Shown: positions 1 to 10,581, numbered from the stretch's first letter. The stretch: DNA of 41,825 nucleotides from Vulcanimicrobiota bacterium (GCA_013290125.1 JABCYQ010000024.1:1-41825), one strand, 5' to 3'. Notes: generated by a model from the sequence alone, not told the origin. Translations and numbers: made by a program.

Positions 1-1795
1 GGAGCCGTTCGGCGCCGGCCAGGTCGAGAATCGTCCGCGAATCCACCTGCGACGACGCGGCGAACGCGATGCGCGATGGGATGTTCGCCTTGATGAGCCC
101 GGTGATGACGTCGACCGACGGCCGCTGCGTGGCGACCACGAGATGGATACCGGTGGCGCGAGCGAGCTGCGCGATGCGGCAGATGCTCGTCTCGACGCGC
201 GTCGGAGCGACGAGCATGAGGTCGGCGAGTTCGTCGATGATGACGACGATATAAGGGAGTTTGTCGTCCGGATTCTCCGCGTTGTATTCTTCGATCTTGC
301 GGACGCCGGCGCGCGCGAAGCGTTCGTAGCGCGCGTCCATCTCGCGCGTGAGTTCGTAGAGCGCGCCCGCCGCGAGCTTCGGATCTGTGATGCATTCCTT
401 GATGAGGTGCGGGATGCCGTTGTATTCGGTCAACTCGACGCGCTTCGGGTCGACGAGCAACAGCTGGACCTGTTCGGGCGTGCACGTGGAGAGCAGCGAC
501 GCGAGGATCACGTTGAGACAGACGCTCTTGCCGGCGCCGGTCGCGCCGGCCACGAGAAGGTGCGGCATGCGCGCGAGGTCGGCGATCACAGCGCGCCCCG
601 TGATGTCCTTGCCCAATCCGATGGAGAGTTTGCCTTCGGCCCTTGGCAGGTAGTCTAATATCTCGCGCATGGACACAATCGAAACGGCGCTGTTCGGCAC
701 TTCTATGCCGACCGCGCCTTTGCCGGGGATCGGCGCTTCGATGCGCACGCTCTGCGCCGCAAGCGCGAGCTGGATGTTGTCGGAGAGCGATTTGATCGCA
801 CTGACTTTCACGCCGCGTCCGGGCGTCATCTCATAGCGCGTCACGCTTGGACCGCGCTCGATGTGCGTGACGGTCGCCTCAACGCCGAACGACGCGAGCG
901 TCTCTTCCAGCGTTTTCGCCGCGCTCGTCTCGTCGATCACGCGCCTCTCTGGTGGATTGAACAGCGAGAGATCGGGCAGGCGGTATCCGCCGGGGCTCAC
1001 GGGTTGACGTACTTGCTTTTGCGGTTTCGGTTCGGGTGCGGCAGGCCGGATGATGTCGAGCGGCGCCGGCGCCGTTGCAGGGGTTACGCGAATGAGCTCT
1101 TCCACATGGTCTTGGCCGACAGACGATGGTCGCGTGTCTTCGCGTTCGATTTCGGTCTCTGGTTCGACGACGAGCGTGGGTCCGACGGCGGTCGGCGCGA
1201 TCGCGGCTTGTTCAACGGCGTCGAGTCGATCGATCGGTCGTTGCAACGCCCGCGCGCCGGCGCCGATCAGACGACCGGCATTCGCGCTGGCTCTCGCGGC
1301 GCCGATCGCCGTAGCGCCGAGCACGCGCTTGAGCGAGATGCCAGTCGGCGCCACGAAAAACGCCACGAGTGCGAAGAACAAGATGATGCTCGCGCCGGCC
1401 GAACCGCCCAGCCACACCAATCCGTGAGCCAATGCGTTTCCGACGATGCCGCCGCGTGCGCCCATGCCGAGAAGAGCATCGAGCACGAGAAATTCCGCGA
1501 TCGCACATCCGGCGAACATCGCCATCATCCGCAGCACGTGCAATTCGAGAAAGATGATGACAGCGATCGTGGCGAGCGCGACCACCAAGATCCAGGCCCC
1601 GCCGCCGAACCAGACGTGCATCGTCGCGTTGGCGATCGGCCCGATGGTTCCCGAGTGTCCCGGCGGGAGCCAGAGCGCGAGCGCGCACAGAATCGCGACG
1701 CAAAGCACGCCGATACCGAGGATCTCCAGATTGAGCGTCAGGCCCGGCAACGGGTCGACGCGGCGCGATCTAGCGGCCGATCTCGCGCGGCTCAT
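1..1795 (-). CDS. ftsK: DNA translocase FtsK/SpoIIIE, N-terminal part (cut by window start)
   Basis: Hexameric ATPase that pumps DNA at the division septum during chromosome segregation. The 598 visible codons start at an ATG (1795) and show three or four hydrophobic membrane segments in the first ~170 residues, a short linker, then the alpha/beta motor domain. The Walker A motif GATGAGKS lies near residue 416, followed by [10 protein letters not shown] and the Walker B-like stretch [11 protein letters not shown], and the read runs to [15 protein letters not shown]. The C-terminal end of the motor and any gamma (KOPS-reading) domain lie outside the window. The linker is short compared with the E. 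coli protein, closer to SpoIIIE size. It lies downstream of RNase J on the same strand, separated by two unrelated genes. Identification is secure. Confidence 0.96.
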   Translation of the reverse strand, partial: MSRARSAARSRRVDPLPGLTLNLEILGIGVLCVAILCALALWLPPGHSGTIGPIANATMHVWFGGGAWILVVALATIAVIIFLELHVLRMMAMFAGCAIAEFLVLDALLGMGARGGIVGNALAHGLVWLGGSAGASIILFFALVAFFVAPTGISLKRVLGATAIGAARASANAGRLIGAGARALQRPIDRLDAVEQAAIAPTAVGPTLVVEPETEIEREDTRPSSVGQDHVEELIRVTPATAPAPLDIIRPAAPEPKPQKQVRQPVSPGGYRLPDLSLFNPPERRVIDETSAAKTLEETLASFGVEATVTHIERGPSVTRYEMTPGRGVKVSAIKSLSDNIQLALAAQSVRIEAPIPGKGAVGIEVPNSAVSIVSMREILDYLPRAEGKLSIGLGKDITGRAVIADLARMPHLLVAGATGAGKSVCLNVILASLLSTCTPEQVQLLLVDPKRVELTEYNGIPHLIKECITDPKLAAGALYELTREMDARYERFARAGVRKIEEYNAENPDDKLPYIVVIIDELADLMLVAPTRVETSICRIAQLARATGIHLVVATQRPSVDVITGLIKANIPSRIAFAASSQVDSRTILDLAGAERL

Positions 1796-1871
1796 GCGTC
1801 CGAAACCATACGCACGGATGTTCGATGACTTGCGAAACGCTGCCTGCGCATCATTTGATGGGCAACGCGCC

Positions 1872-1936
1872 CTGAAGGGGCCGACGCTAGTCGGCCCACG
1901 TTATGTTTGCCTGGACCGACTAGCGTCGGCCCCTTC
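1872..1936. repeat. Family A hairpin, inverted pair
   Basis: Two copies of the interspersed element face each other: arms at 1874-1894 and 1916-1936 are perfect 21-bp inverted repeats, and each arm contains its own small palindrome CCGACGCTAGTCGG. The variant here has a GCTA centre. It fills most of the gap between the macroglobulin-like gene and ftsK, both on the minus strand, and could fold as a strong RNA hairpin. No T-run follows, so terminator function is only possible. Confidence 0.85.
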
Positions 1937-1969
1937 GTGAATCCGGCGTCGGATTTTAGCGTTTCGATT

Positions 1970-4900
1970 CTAGCGGTCGATGCGAAGAGTCTCCGGCGCT
2001 GATCGTCCGAATTCTTCGGGTGCAAATTCCAAGTGCGCGTCGGCGCCGGGCCAATCGAATGAGCCGCCAGTGACGGCGCGCGCGATGTACGTCACCGTGG
2101 TGCCCGACCACGATTCGGAGAGATGCCAGACGATTCGGTCACGAAAAACAGTCTGTTCTCCCCAATAGTAATCTCGCGTGTCGTGGCGAGGCAGTGTCGC
2201 GTTCTCGCTCGCGAGCTCCCCGTTGACTGGCTCGAGACCGGCGGCCAAGCGCTCCACTATGACGAGGTGATCCAGCTCGAGCTCCGGCGGAGAAAGGACG
2301 CGCACGGCTATCTCATAGAGGCGGCCGGCAGACAGCGCCAGCGGCGTCGACCCCGACTCTGCAAGCGGCGCGCCGGCGATCCCGTTTGCATCGAGGGGCT
2401 GCAGTGTTCGGATAACGCGAAGACCGCGATCCAACGCCGGCAAATCGCCCGCTAACATATACGAGTACACGGCGACGTAATGCAAGTCGCCTCTCCCGTG
2501 GACCGCCAACAAGAGATCACCGGAGCTCGGCGGCAACGATGCGGACTGCACGGAAAGTAGACTGCTCGCGCGACGACCCGCGTCGAACGTGACGCTGCCG
2601 ACCTGCCGGTCTGCTAGCGTCGCGGTCGCCATGAATCCGTCGAGAGACTTTCCCGCGTCGGCGTAGTCGGCGAGCGCCGAGAGAGCGTCCGCGGTGCTAT
2701 GCGGATCTTCCCATGCGTCGCCATCGCGCCGCGCGAGAAGTCCGCGAATGATGCGATCCTGTGTCTCTGCATTCGCCGATCCGGCGATCGCGGCTTCGAG
2801 CAACTCCGCTTGGGCCACGGTTCCTGAATCGAGCCACGACCATTGACCAGGCAGGTTGACGAAGACCGACCGGCCCGTGTACGACTCAAACGGCGCCAAA
2901 TCGCGGAAGACGAGCCGCGCCTGGTACGTCCAACCCGGCGTCGCAGCGAGAAGATGCGCGAGACGCGCAAGACCCGCGAGATCAAATCCGACTCTGAACG
3001 CGTAGACCTCTGCCAAGTGGTCGGTCCTCGGCGCGCCAAGTTCGTTCAACGCCAACATCGAATCGAGCCGGACGCGAGCGATGTCCGACGCCGTGAGGCA
3101 GTAGCGCCACTGAGTGGGATTGTCGATAAGGCCATTGAGGTATTTTTCCAATCGATCGATTTCGATGGGATCCGTAGCGAAGCCGGCGCGCTGCGCGAGC
3201 GAGAGCGCTTCCGCGGCGTACGCGCTCAAGTACGGATCGGAGACTTGATTGAACGGTACGAAGCCGAAACCGCCGTCGTAACGTTGCATGACGGAGAGGC
3301 GACCAAGTTCAAGCGCGCCTTCGTCAGCAATTTTACTTCGCGCCACAGCCGATCCAGAGCCGGTGCTCAATCGCTGAACAGACGCTGCCGCCACAAGCCG
3401 ACTTATGACGGGTTCAAGCCAGTCGAGATCCTGATCGGCGATGAGGGACTGTGCCGGCAACGTTACGTCGGGCACGATCGAATTCGCCAGCGTGATGTCG
3501 AGACGACCGGATCCAGGTACCGAACGGCGGTCGATCGCAAACGGTATGCGTTCAACTCCGGTCGTCGCACCGGTTTCAACGACGTCCTCGGGCGAGGTAT
3601 TTGCAATCACCGAGAAGGGAATCACAAACGCGTCGTTTGCAGTGCCGAGTACGGCGTCGAACCGCAGCCTGGCCGCCGACGCGATTCTGGTCTGTACGTC
3701 GAAGAAACGAGTGCCTGTGTCTCCGGCAGCAAGGTTATTCATTACAGTGGACGCGTTTGAGCCAGAGCCTACAAATGTCAGCGGACCTGTGAGTGAACCT
3801 GATACACGAACGTCGCCGCGCGCATCCGTCGCATTGGTCACGATCACGCCAGCACCAAAACGATCGCCGGGCCTTGCAAAGTTCGGCAGCGCCGGATTCG
3901 CCATCAAGGGCTTGCGCGCGACAAACGTGGTTTCGGCTTCCACAACGGCCATGTAGCTCGCGTCAGTCGGCATTTCCGCCGCATCGGGCACGGCGACGAC
4001 GCGAGCGCGCCACGTCGTGAGATCGTCGGGGAGGCTGAAGCTCACCGTGGCATGCCCGCGCGCGTCTGTGCGGACGGCTCCGGCAAAGTATGCGAGCGGT
4101 CGAAAATGAATCCGCGCTGTCGGCGGCGGCGCAGGAGGCGTTCGCATGGTTATCGCGCCTATCACGCGCGGCGGATTCGACGGATTCCAAACGATCGGCG
4201 GTGAACTCGGCGCCGGAGTCGCGGCGCCGCAGCAACTGGACCAGTGAAGCGGCGTCAATGGGGGCGCGAGTGAAATGGATGGCCGATTGTCCCCGTAAGC
4301 AGTCGGATCTTCGTACGTATTGAAGCCGGTACCGTTCGCTCCGTTCATCCCCGGTAATTGGGCCCACGCGACTCGCAATACATCGTCGCTGTCTACCATC
4401 ACCGTGAAGCGGCCTTCGACGGGCTTGCCCGCATCGTCGAAGAGCGACAAGTGCAGCGTCTGGCGACCGCCTGGAGTGATGACCGCAAACGCAGGCTTTA
4501 CCGACGCTTTGAAAGACCGCTGTGACTGAAAAGCGCCGAGATTTGTCCACCTGGTGGCCGACAGGGTCTCTCCTGGTGGGCCGGCCGCACCGTCGCGATC
4601 GGTGCCGCGTCGCACAGCCATCGCCTCGACTGCGGCTCCCTTTTCCATTTCCGGCGTGACGGTGAATGAAACTTCAGCCGATCCCTGCGTTACGCGAAGC
4701 GTTTGGCTCCAGAGAAGCCGACGGCCGATAACGCCCACGAACACATCGGCGTCTGGATAGGCGGTCTTGAGCGTCACGTGTTGTTGCGAGCCGACGCTCA
4801 CTCCCCACGTCTTCACCGCGATCTCGAGCGGATCGGGAGTGGAAGTCGCATTGGGCGCTGGTACCGGTCGCGACTCCAAACTCGACACTGGAGCGGCGAC

Positions 4901-7771
4901 GTTGACGACCGTGTCCGTCTCGCTGTCCGCATTGGCGGCGCCGGCAAAGTTCGCACGGATTATGTACTCACCGGGCGGCTGTGCCGCGAACGTGACCGAT
5001 CGCGCGTCCTGCGCGGAGATCACCTCTGCGCTAGCGACAGTCGCATAGGACACGTTTGACCGATCGTCTACGGATTGACGCTGCAAATCGAGGTGAACGC
5101 CTTTTCCGACAAGATTCTTCTTGTCGAACCCAAACGCGATCACGCGGACGACGATCGGTTGCGCCACGCTCGCCGTGTCGTTGGCACTCAATCCGATGAA
5201 CGATGATGTGGGCGCCACCAGCACGTCGTCACGAGCCGATGTCGGAACGTTTCTCCCGTCGGATGCCTGGACGTCGACGTCGTAGAGCGTCCAATACGCC
5301 AGATGCGCCGCCGTAGCAAGCCGGTAGATCGCGGCACCGCTCGCATCGAGAAGGCCGCTCGCGCGCATGTCCGCAGGCGGCGGCGACGGCGGACTATCTG
5401 GCGATATCCATTCGCGACCCATCGTATAGCCCCAGTCGAACCAATGATAGCCGCGGCTCGTGACGACATGCCATGAAACCGCGCCGTGCGCGAGCGGCGC
5501 GTCGTACGAATACCTCCCGAGCGCAGTGAGCGAAACTGCATCACCGGCGATCGGATCCGGACTGTCCGACTTGACGTCAACCGAATATTGCGCGGCTTTG
5601 AATTCTTGCACGTTGAGAGTTATTTGAAACGTATTACCGTTTGCCGCGCTCGCGGTCAGTTTGTACGACCCCGGCACGACGTGCGGCGCAAACGGCACCA
5701 TGAGCGAGAATGCCCCGCCCGCATCCGTCGTTCGATCACCGAGCGAAGTGGTCGTGCCGTCCGGCTGCCCCAAAGTTATCGCGTATTGAGTGCCAGCGTC
5801 GCGAGAAAGGACGCCGTCGCGGCCGAAGTATGCATACGCCTCCAAGGTAGCCGTCTCGCCCGGCCTATAGATGCCGCGGTCCGCCATGAACCAGCCGTTT
5901 CGCTCGATCTCCGCTGTCGGCCAAAATGAAGTCCCGGATGCGCCGGTATAGGGTGACGCGACGTCGAGGCGCACTGTCGTCCAGTCGTTGCCGTCACGCG
6001 CGGCGGCGAAGAGTTGCGGTAACGTGAACGGCCGGATACAGTTCGCTACCGAAGCCGCGTCCATGACAAGCAGACCGCCCGCATCGGTAGTTCCAGTGGC
6101 GCAAGGCTTCGCAGGTATGCCCGAACCTACATCATAGAGTTCTACCGAGGCGCCGGCGATCGGCGATCCGTCGTGCAGGTGGTGCACGCGAAAAATCCCG
6201 TTCTCGCGGAGTACCTGCGCGAAGAGACCGATGTCGGTGAAATCGGCGACACCGGAAAACTCCGCGCGCGATATGCGCATGACATCATCGCCGATTTGAT
6301 AGTAGCCGACGCCGGCGAGCACACCATAGGCCAAGACTCCGAATCCGCTCTGGCCACGATCGATCGGTATCGTCATCGATGCGACGCTGTTGCGCCGAGT
6401 ACGGATCGTGAAGTTCTGCCATTGCGTGGTCTCCGGCAACAGCGGCGCTGGGTCGCCGAACGGTCGCGGGGTCGCGAATGGATCGGGCGGTGTCGGCGGA
6501 GGCAACAACGTCAGGAGGGCCGACATATCCAGCGCGCGCGAAAATATGGACATTTCGGAATCGGGTGGATTGAGCACTGACGCGGACAGAGACCATCGGG
6601 CACGCGCTGGGATGATTCGATACCCGACCGGAGCGGCAAAATCGGGCGACAGATCGCCGGTGGTGAACGTCGCCGTCTGAGCGACGCCTAAGCGCTGCCC
6701 ACTCTCGTCGGTCACGCCTGGGCCGATTCGAACATTGTACGTGGTGTCCGGCATCAGAGCGGCGTCGTTGAATCGCTGGGGATCATCGCTGGCGAAGAGA
6801 GGGAAGCCCGGTCGGGGGGTAGGCGAAAGCGTCACGTTGGCCGCGAGAGTCGATGCGTTGATCTGATTGTTGAAATCTATCTTCACGGCGCCGCTCGCGA
6901 ATAGTTCGGCGGCCGCCGGAGCGTTTGAATCGTACATTTCCAACTGCAAGAATCGCAGCGGATCAACCGTCCGCGTCCTATCGCTTTCCGGCTTCGCCAG
7001 CGGCAAGTTGCCGACGAGCGCTCGAACTCCAGCCTGAACGTCGACTTGGTACACGGTGGAATCTCGCAGCGGCAAGAGCGGCGTAATGGTGTAACTGCCG
7101 CCTTCGGATCCGTCGTCTTCCGTGGGACCGTTTGGGTCTGGTTCGGGAAGCGGAATGGGGCGCCACTGTAGTTTCTGATCTTTGATCGAGATCGCGACCG
7201 GGATTATGGCGTGATCCGTGACGTCGGTAAACGTCACGCGTGGAACGAGAGTCCGAATGTCGAGCGAAGTGTTGGCATACAATGTCGCGGGCATCGCCGG
7301 CGAGTACGAACCAAACCAAGACGTGTTCAACGACAGCGCTTCGGTCTCGAATGTCCACACGAGCGGCCTTGTGAGACGATCGCGGGCTAGATCATGCAGC
7401 CCCGCGCTGACGTTAACGCGAAGTCGCGTAGCGATCGGAAAAGGACGATACGTGTCGAAGACCACGAGGCGCGGCGAGACGATCCGGAACGCGCCGGGCA
7501 TCTCCGGATAGATGGAGAAGTGATCGAGAATCGGTTTTTCGAGTGAAGGGTCGGTGCCCGTTAGCGGCACGATCGGCGTCGCGAACCGGATACGCACCTG
7601 CGTCGACGACGAGGCTTGACCTATCGGAGCCGCTTCCACGATCCATTGCGGAAGGACGGGAGCCGGCAGCGGCGCGACGTCGGGCAGCCGCAGGCCGAAC
7701 GCCGGCTGATCCGACGCCATGCCGACGCAGACCATGAGTGCGGCGCAGATCACCGGCTTAGTGCGCGGCAT
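1970..7771 (-). CDS. Alpha-2-macroglobulin-like protein without thioester (YfaS/MagD type)
   Basis: Giant exported protein of 1933 residues. Residues 1-26 look like a signal peptide without a lipobox. Then come a Big/Ig-like domain (~55-145) and repeated macroglobulin domains. The family motif DRGIYRPGET is at 631-640, a Pro-rich bait-like stretch at ~1165-1220, and the hallmark FRPLAYF...LPDDLTTWRARV at 1223-1257. An alpha/alpha-toroid domain follows from ~1440. The place where thioester members have CxEQ reads DLDWLEPVISRL (~1448-1459), so no Cys-Gln thioester can form, as in E. coli YfaS. Family role: trapping of foreign proteases in the periplasm. The usual partner PBP1C is not in the window. 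The ATG is preceded by GGAGG with good spacing. It follows the permease gene on the same strand after a 118-base gap. Confidence 0.88.
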   Translation of the reverse strand: MPRTKPVICAALMVCVGMASDQPAFGLRLPDVAPLPAPVLPQWIVEAAPIGQASSSTQVRIRFATPIVPLTGTDPSLEKPILDHFSIYPEMPGAFRIVSPRLVVFDTYRPFPIATRLRVNVSAGLHDLARDRLTRPLVWTFETEALSLNTSWFGSYSPAMPATLYANTSLDIRTLVPRVTFTDVTDHAIIPVAISIKDQKLQWRPIPLPEPDPNGPTEDDGSEGGSYTITPLLPLRDSTVYQVDVQAGVRALVGNLPLAKPESDRTRTVDPLRFLQLEMYDSNAPAAAELFASGAVKIDFNNQINASTLAANVTLSPTPRPGFPLFASDDPQRFNDAALMPDTTYNVRIGPGVTDESGQRLGVAQTATFTTGDLSPDFAAPVGYRIIPARARWSLSASVLNPPDSEMSIFSRALDMSALLTLLPPPTPPDPFATPRPFGDPAPLLPETTQWQNFTIRTRRNSVASMTIPIDRGQSGFGVLAYGVLAGVGYYQIGDDVMRISRAEFSGVADFTDIGLFAQVLRENGIFRVHHLHDGSPIAGASVELYDVGSGIPAKPCATGTTDAGGLLVMDAASVANCIRPFTLPQLFAAARDGNDWTTVRLDVASPYTGASGTSFWPTAEIERNGWFMADRGIYRPGETATLEAYAYFGRDGVLSRDAGTQYAITLGQPDGTTTSLGDRTTDAGGAFSLMVPFAPHVVPGSYKLTASAANGNTFQITLNVQEFKAAQYSVDVKSDSPDPIAGDAVSLTALGRYSYDAPLAHGAVSWHVVTSRGYHWFDWGYTMGREWISPDSPPSPPPADMRASGLLDASGAAIYRLATAAHLAYWTLYDVDVQASDGRNVPTSARDDVLVAPTSSFIGLSANDTASVAQPIVVRVIAFGFDKKNLVGKGVHLDLQRQSVDDRSNVSYATVASAEVISAQDARSVTFAAQPPGEYIIRANFAGAANADSETDTVVNVAAPVSSLESRPVPAPNATSTPDPLEIAVKTWGVSVGSQQHVTLKTAYPDADVFVGVIGRRLLWSQTLRVTQGSAEVSFTVTPEMEKGAAVEAMAVRRGTDRDGAAGPPGETLSATRWTNLGAFQSQRSFKASVKPAFAVITPGGRQTLHLSLFDDAGKPVEGRFTVMVDSDDVLRVAWAQLPGMNGANGTGFNTYEDPTAYGDNRPSISLAPPLTPLHWSSCCGAATPAPSSPPIVWNPSNPPRVIGAITMRTPPAPPPTARIHFRPLAYFAGAVRTDARGHATVSFSLPDDLTTWRARVVAVPDAAEMPTDASYMAVVEAETTFVARKPLMANPALPNFARPGDRFGAGVIVTNATDARGDVRVSGSLTGPLTFVGSGSNASTVMNNLAAGDTGTRFFDVQTRIASAARLRFDAVLGTANDAFVIPFSVIANTSPEDVVETGATTGVERIPFAIDRRSVPGSGRLDITLANSIVPDVTLPAQSLIADQDLDWLEPVISRLVAAASVQRLSTGSGSAVARSKIADEGALELGRLSVMQRYDGGFGFVPFNQVSDPYLSAYAAEALSLAQRAGFATDPIEIDRLEKYLNGLIDNPTQWRYCLTASDIARVRLDSMLALNELGAPRTDHLAEVYAFRVGFDLAGLARLAHLLAATPGWTYQARLVFRDLAPFESYTGRSVFVNLPGQWSWLDSGTVAQAELLEAAIAGSANAETQDRIIRGLLARRDGDAWEDPHSTADALSALADYADAGKSLDGFMATATLADRQVGSVTFDAGRRASSLLSVQSASLPPSSGDLLLAVHGRGDLHYVAVYSYMLAGDLPALDRGLRVIRTLQPLDANGIAGAPLAESGSTPLALSAGRLYEIAVRVLSPPELELDHLVIVERLAAGLEPVNGELASENATLPRHDTRDYYWGEQTVFRDRIVWHLSESWSGTTVTYIARAVTGGSFDWPGADAHLEFAPEEFGRSAPETLRIDR

Positions 7772-7858
7772 TTGCGACCTCCGCGTGAGCCGTTCACGTC
7801 TTTCCGGGGCCCGCCCTAGACGACCTAATTAAATTTGGATGATGATTGGACGTCGTAA

Positions 7859-7874
7859 CCCGGCTAAAGCCGGG
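7859..7874 (-). terminator. Small GC hairpin after the permease gene
   Basis: CCCGGC-TAAA-GCCGGG forms a 6-bp stem with a 4-base loop just downstream of the permease stop. No T-run follows on the minus strand, so it is a weak terminator candidate or another short repeat. Confidence 0.35.
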
Positions 7875-7889
7875 GCGCCAAGACGATCG

Positions 7890-8798
7890 TCATTTCGATT
7901 TTGGGTCGAGTGCGTCGCGCAAGCCGTCGCCCAGAAGATTGAAGCCGAGCACCGTCAGCGAGATCGCGATTCCTGGGAAGAGCAGCGCCCACGGCGCCGA
8001 CAGCCAGTAGTCGCGCGCGTCGTTGAGCATCGAACCCCATTCCGCGGTCGGCGGTTGTATGCCAAGACCCAAAAACGAAAGGCCGGCAGAATCCAACTCG
8101 GCGGTGCCGACACCGAGCGTTGCCTGCACGAGCAGCGGCGCCATGATATTCGGCAGCACGTACTTGAGCAGCAACGCGGGAACGCCGTTGCCGATCGCTT
8201 TCGCCGCTTCGACGTACTCCATGTCTTTCACGGCGAGCACGGAAGCGCGCGCAATGCGCGCATAGACCGGTATCCCCACGACGCCAACCGCGATGAACAA
8301 CTTGACGACGTCGCTCACCCGCGTGTCGAGCACGGCGGAGACGGCGATCGCAAGGATGATGCTCGGAAACGCGAGCATGACGTCCATGAAGCCCATCGCG
8401 ACCGAGTCGAGCCAACCGCCCCAAAAGCCGGCGGTCATGCCGATAAACGTTCCCAACAACAGACCGATACCGACCGAGACGAAACCGATCTCGACCGAAA
8501 GCCGCGCGCCGAACAACAGTCGTGTGAAGATGTCGCGGCCGAGTTTGTCCGTACCGGCGAGATGGGCGAACGTCGGCGGCAACGTCGTGGCCGCCGTTGC
8601 GAGATTCTGCGCGAGCGGATCGCGAAAGCCCGAGAGTGCGGGCGCGAAGATCGCGCAGATGGCGAGCACGGTGATGATCGTGAGCCCGATGAGCGCGGAC
8701 GGACTTTTGCGAAAGCGCCGCCACGTATCCGCCCACACCGACACGTACGGCGCGTCGTGCATCGTGGCATCGGCGTACGCCGATGCGGCGAACGCCAT
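7890..8798 (-). CDS. ABC transporter permease, DppC/OppC family
   Basis: Inner-membrane permease of a peptide/nickel-type ABC importer, 302 residues. It shows the OppC-type N-terminal segment with one membrane helix (~35-55), the motif GTDKLGRDIFTRLLFGARLS (82-101), further helices, and the EAA coupling loop EAAKAIGNG at 197-205 that contacts the ATPase. It ends LGFNLLGDGLRDALDPK, as is typical for the family. It starts 6 bases after the RNase J stop, with GGAG (8811-8814) overlapping that gene's end, so the two are probably co-translated. An internal ATG at 8762 gives a more conventional N-terminus. No DppB, binding protein or ATPase is present nearby, so its partners must be encoded elsewhere or it is a relic of a broken operon. 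Confidence 0.93.
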   Translation of the reverse strand: MAFAASAYADATMHDAPYVSVWADTWRRFRKSPSALIGLTIITVLAICAIFAPALSGFRDPLAQNLATAATTLPPTFAHLAGTDKLGRDIFTRLLFGARLSVEIGFVSVGIGLLLGTFIGMTAGFWGGWLDSVAMGFMDVMLAFPSIILAIAVSAVLDTRVSDVVKLFIAVGVVGIPVYARIARASVLAVKDMEYVEAAKAIGNGVPALLLKYVLPNIMAPLLVQATLGVGTAELDSAGLSFLGLGIQPPTAEWGSMLNDARDYWLSAPWALLFPGIAISLTVLGFNLLGDGLRDALDPKSK

Positions 8799-8804
8799 CG
8801 GGCT

Positions 8805-10538
8805 TTAGATCTCCATAACCACGGGAACGATCATCGGCCGGCGTTTCGTGCGGTCGAACACGAACTTGGACAGTCCTTTGTGGATGTCGTCGCGGATCGC
8901 CGTCCACTCGGTGATGCCGGCATCTGCGCCTTCTTCGATGATGTTGTGCGCTTCGCGCCGTACTTCGTCAAGCACGCCGTCGGCGGTCGCCGACTGGTCG
9001 AACGTGAAGCCGCGCGACACGATGTCCGGCCCGGCAAGCACTTTGCCGTCGACGCTGTCGATGGTGACGGTGACGATGATCATGCCGTCGCCAGACAGAT
9101 GGCGCCGATCGCGGAGCACGACGGTGCCGACGTCGCCGACCCCGAGTCCGTCCACGTAGACGGGCGCCGCTGGCGCTTTGCCGATGCGCGAGGCCTTATC
9201 GCGATCGGTGAACTCGATGACGTCGCCGTTCTCTACGACGAAGACGTCGCCCGGCTCTAGGCCGGTCTTGAACGCGAGCCGCGCGTGCTGCACGAGCATG
9301 CGGTATTCGCCGTGCACGGGGATGAAGAACCTGGGTTTGGTGAGATTGAGCATGAGCAGCAGCTCTTCTTGACAGCCGTGTCCGGAGACGTGCGCGAGAC
9401 GCTGCTTACCGTAGATCACGTTGACGCCGAGACGGAAGAGATTATTGATAGTCCGTCCGATGCTGCGTTCGTTACCGGGGATCGGCGTGGCCGAGATCAC
9501 GACGGTATCGCCGCGTACGAGCTTCACCTTCCGGTGATCGCGCGCCGCCATGCGCGTTAGCGCGGACATGGGCTCGCCTTGGCTGCCAGTGGTGCAGATG
9601 ACGATGCGTTCCGGCGGATGCGATGCGAGCTCGTGTTCGCGGATGAGCTGCGACGGTTCGATATTGAGGTAGCCGTGCTCCATGGCGATGCTCGAGACGT
9701 TGAGCATGCTGCGTCCGACAAAGCAGATCTTGCGGCCGTGGCGCGCCGCAGCGTCGACGGTCTGCTGCAGGCGCGGCACGTTCGACGCGAACATCGTCAC
9801 GATGATGCGCCCTTCTGCGCGCGCGAAGATATCGGCGAACGTCTCGCCGACCACGCGCTCCGAAAGCGTGTGGCCCGGGAGTTCGGAGTTCGTCGAATCC
9901 GAACAGAGCAGCAGGACGCCTTCGTTGCCGTAGCTCGCGAGCGCGGCCATGTCGGTGGGCTTGCCGTCGATCGGGGTCTGATCGAACTTAAAGTCGCCCG
10001 TGTGGATGACCGTGCCGACCGGCGTGTGCAGCGCGATCGCGCAGGAGCCCGCGACGCTGTGCGTGACGTTGATGAAGTGCGCCCCGATGCCGCCGACCGT
10101 GACGGTCTCGCCCGCATCCACGACATGCGTGACGACGTTTTGGATCTTGTGCTCTTTTAGTTTGCCGCGCAAAAGCGCGAGCGTGACGTCGGTGCCGTAC
10201 ACCGGCACGTTGAGCTGCGCGAGGAAATATGGCACGCCGCCGATGTGGTCTTCGTGGGCGTGAGTCAGGAGAAGGCCGCGAACTTTGCGTTTGCGTTCGA
10301 GCAGGTACGTGATCTCGTCGATGACGAGGTCCACGCCGAGCATCTCTTCTTCTGGGAACTGGACACCCGCGTCCACGACCACGATGTCATCGCGGGTCTC
10401 GAAAACCGTCATGTTGCGGCCGATCTCGCCACAGCCCCCTAAGGGGATGACTCTTAAATACTGGCCGTCGCGCGGCGGGTCGGGCAAAGGATCGTTTGAA
10501 TCGCGCGTGTTCGCGACTGGGAAAAACTCATGTAGCAT
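8805..10538 (-). CDS. rnj: Ribonuclease J
   Basis: Metallo-beta-lactamase/beta-CASP ribonuclease with endo- and 5'-3' exonuclease activity in mRNA decay and rRNA maturation, 577 residues. The metal-binding motif HAHEDHIGG begins at residue 93 (H93, H95, D97, H98). The N-terminal LGGCGEIGRN, TGDFKFDQTP, the PVHGEYRML beta-CASP motif and the C-terminal domain all match full-length RNase J. The start ATG has no clear Shine-Dalgarno sequence. It lies 43 bases after the small exported gene and directly before the permease. RNase J near ftsK is a familiar neighbourhood in several phyla; here two genes separate them. Confidence 0.96.
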   Translation of the reverse strand: MLHEFFPVANTRDSNDPLPDPPRDGQYLRVIPLGGCGEIGRNMTVFETRDDIVVVDAGVQFPEEEMLGVDLVIDEITYLLERKRKVRGLLLTHAHEDHIGGVPYFLAQLNVPVYGTDVTLALLRGKLKEHKIQNVVTHVVDAGETVTVGGIGAHFINVTHSVAGSCAIALHTPVGTVIHTGDFKFDQTPIDGKPTDMAALASYGNEGVLLLCSDSTNSELPGHTLSERVVGETFADIFARAEGRIIVTMFASNVPRLQQTVDAAARHGRKICFVGRSMLNVSSIAMEHGYLNIEPSQLIREHELASHPPERIVICTTGSQGEPMSALTRMAARDHRKVKLVRGDTVVISATPIPGNERSIGRTINNLFRLGVNVIYGKQRLAHVSGHGCQEELLLMLNLTKPRFFIPVHGEYRMLVQHARLAFKTGLEPGDVFVVENGDVIEFTDRDKASRIGKAPAAPVYVDGLGVGDVGTVVLRDRRHLSGDGMIIVTVTIDSVDGKVLAGPDIVSRGFTFDQSATADGVLDEVRREAHNIIEEGADAGITEWTAIRDDIHKGLSKFVFDRTKRRPMIVPVVMEI

Positions 10539-10581
10539 ATCGGTATATTCGCCGGCGGCGCTCTATTTGCCCCCAGGCCTT

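Noticed and set aside
7839-9260. Long plus-strand open frame opposite the permease and RNase J genes
   Set aside because: Arg/His/Asp-rich composition typical of the antisense of GC-rich genes; the minus-strand genes carry clear catalytic motifs and coupling.
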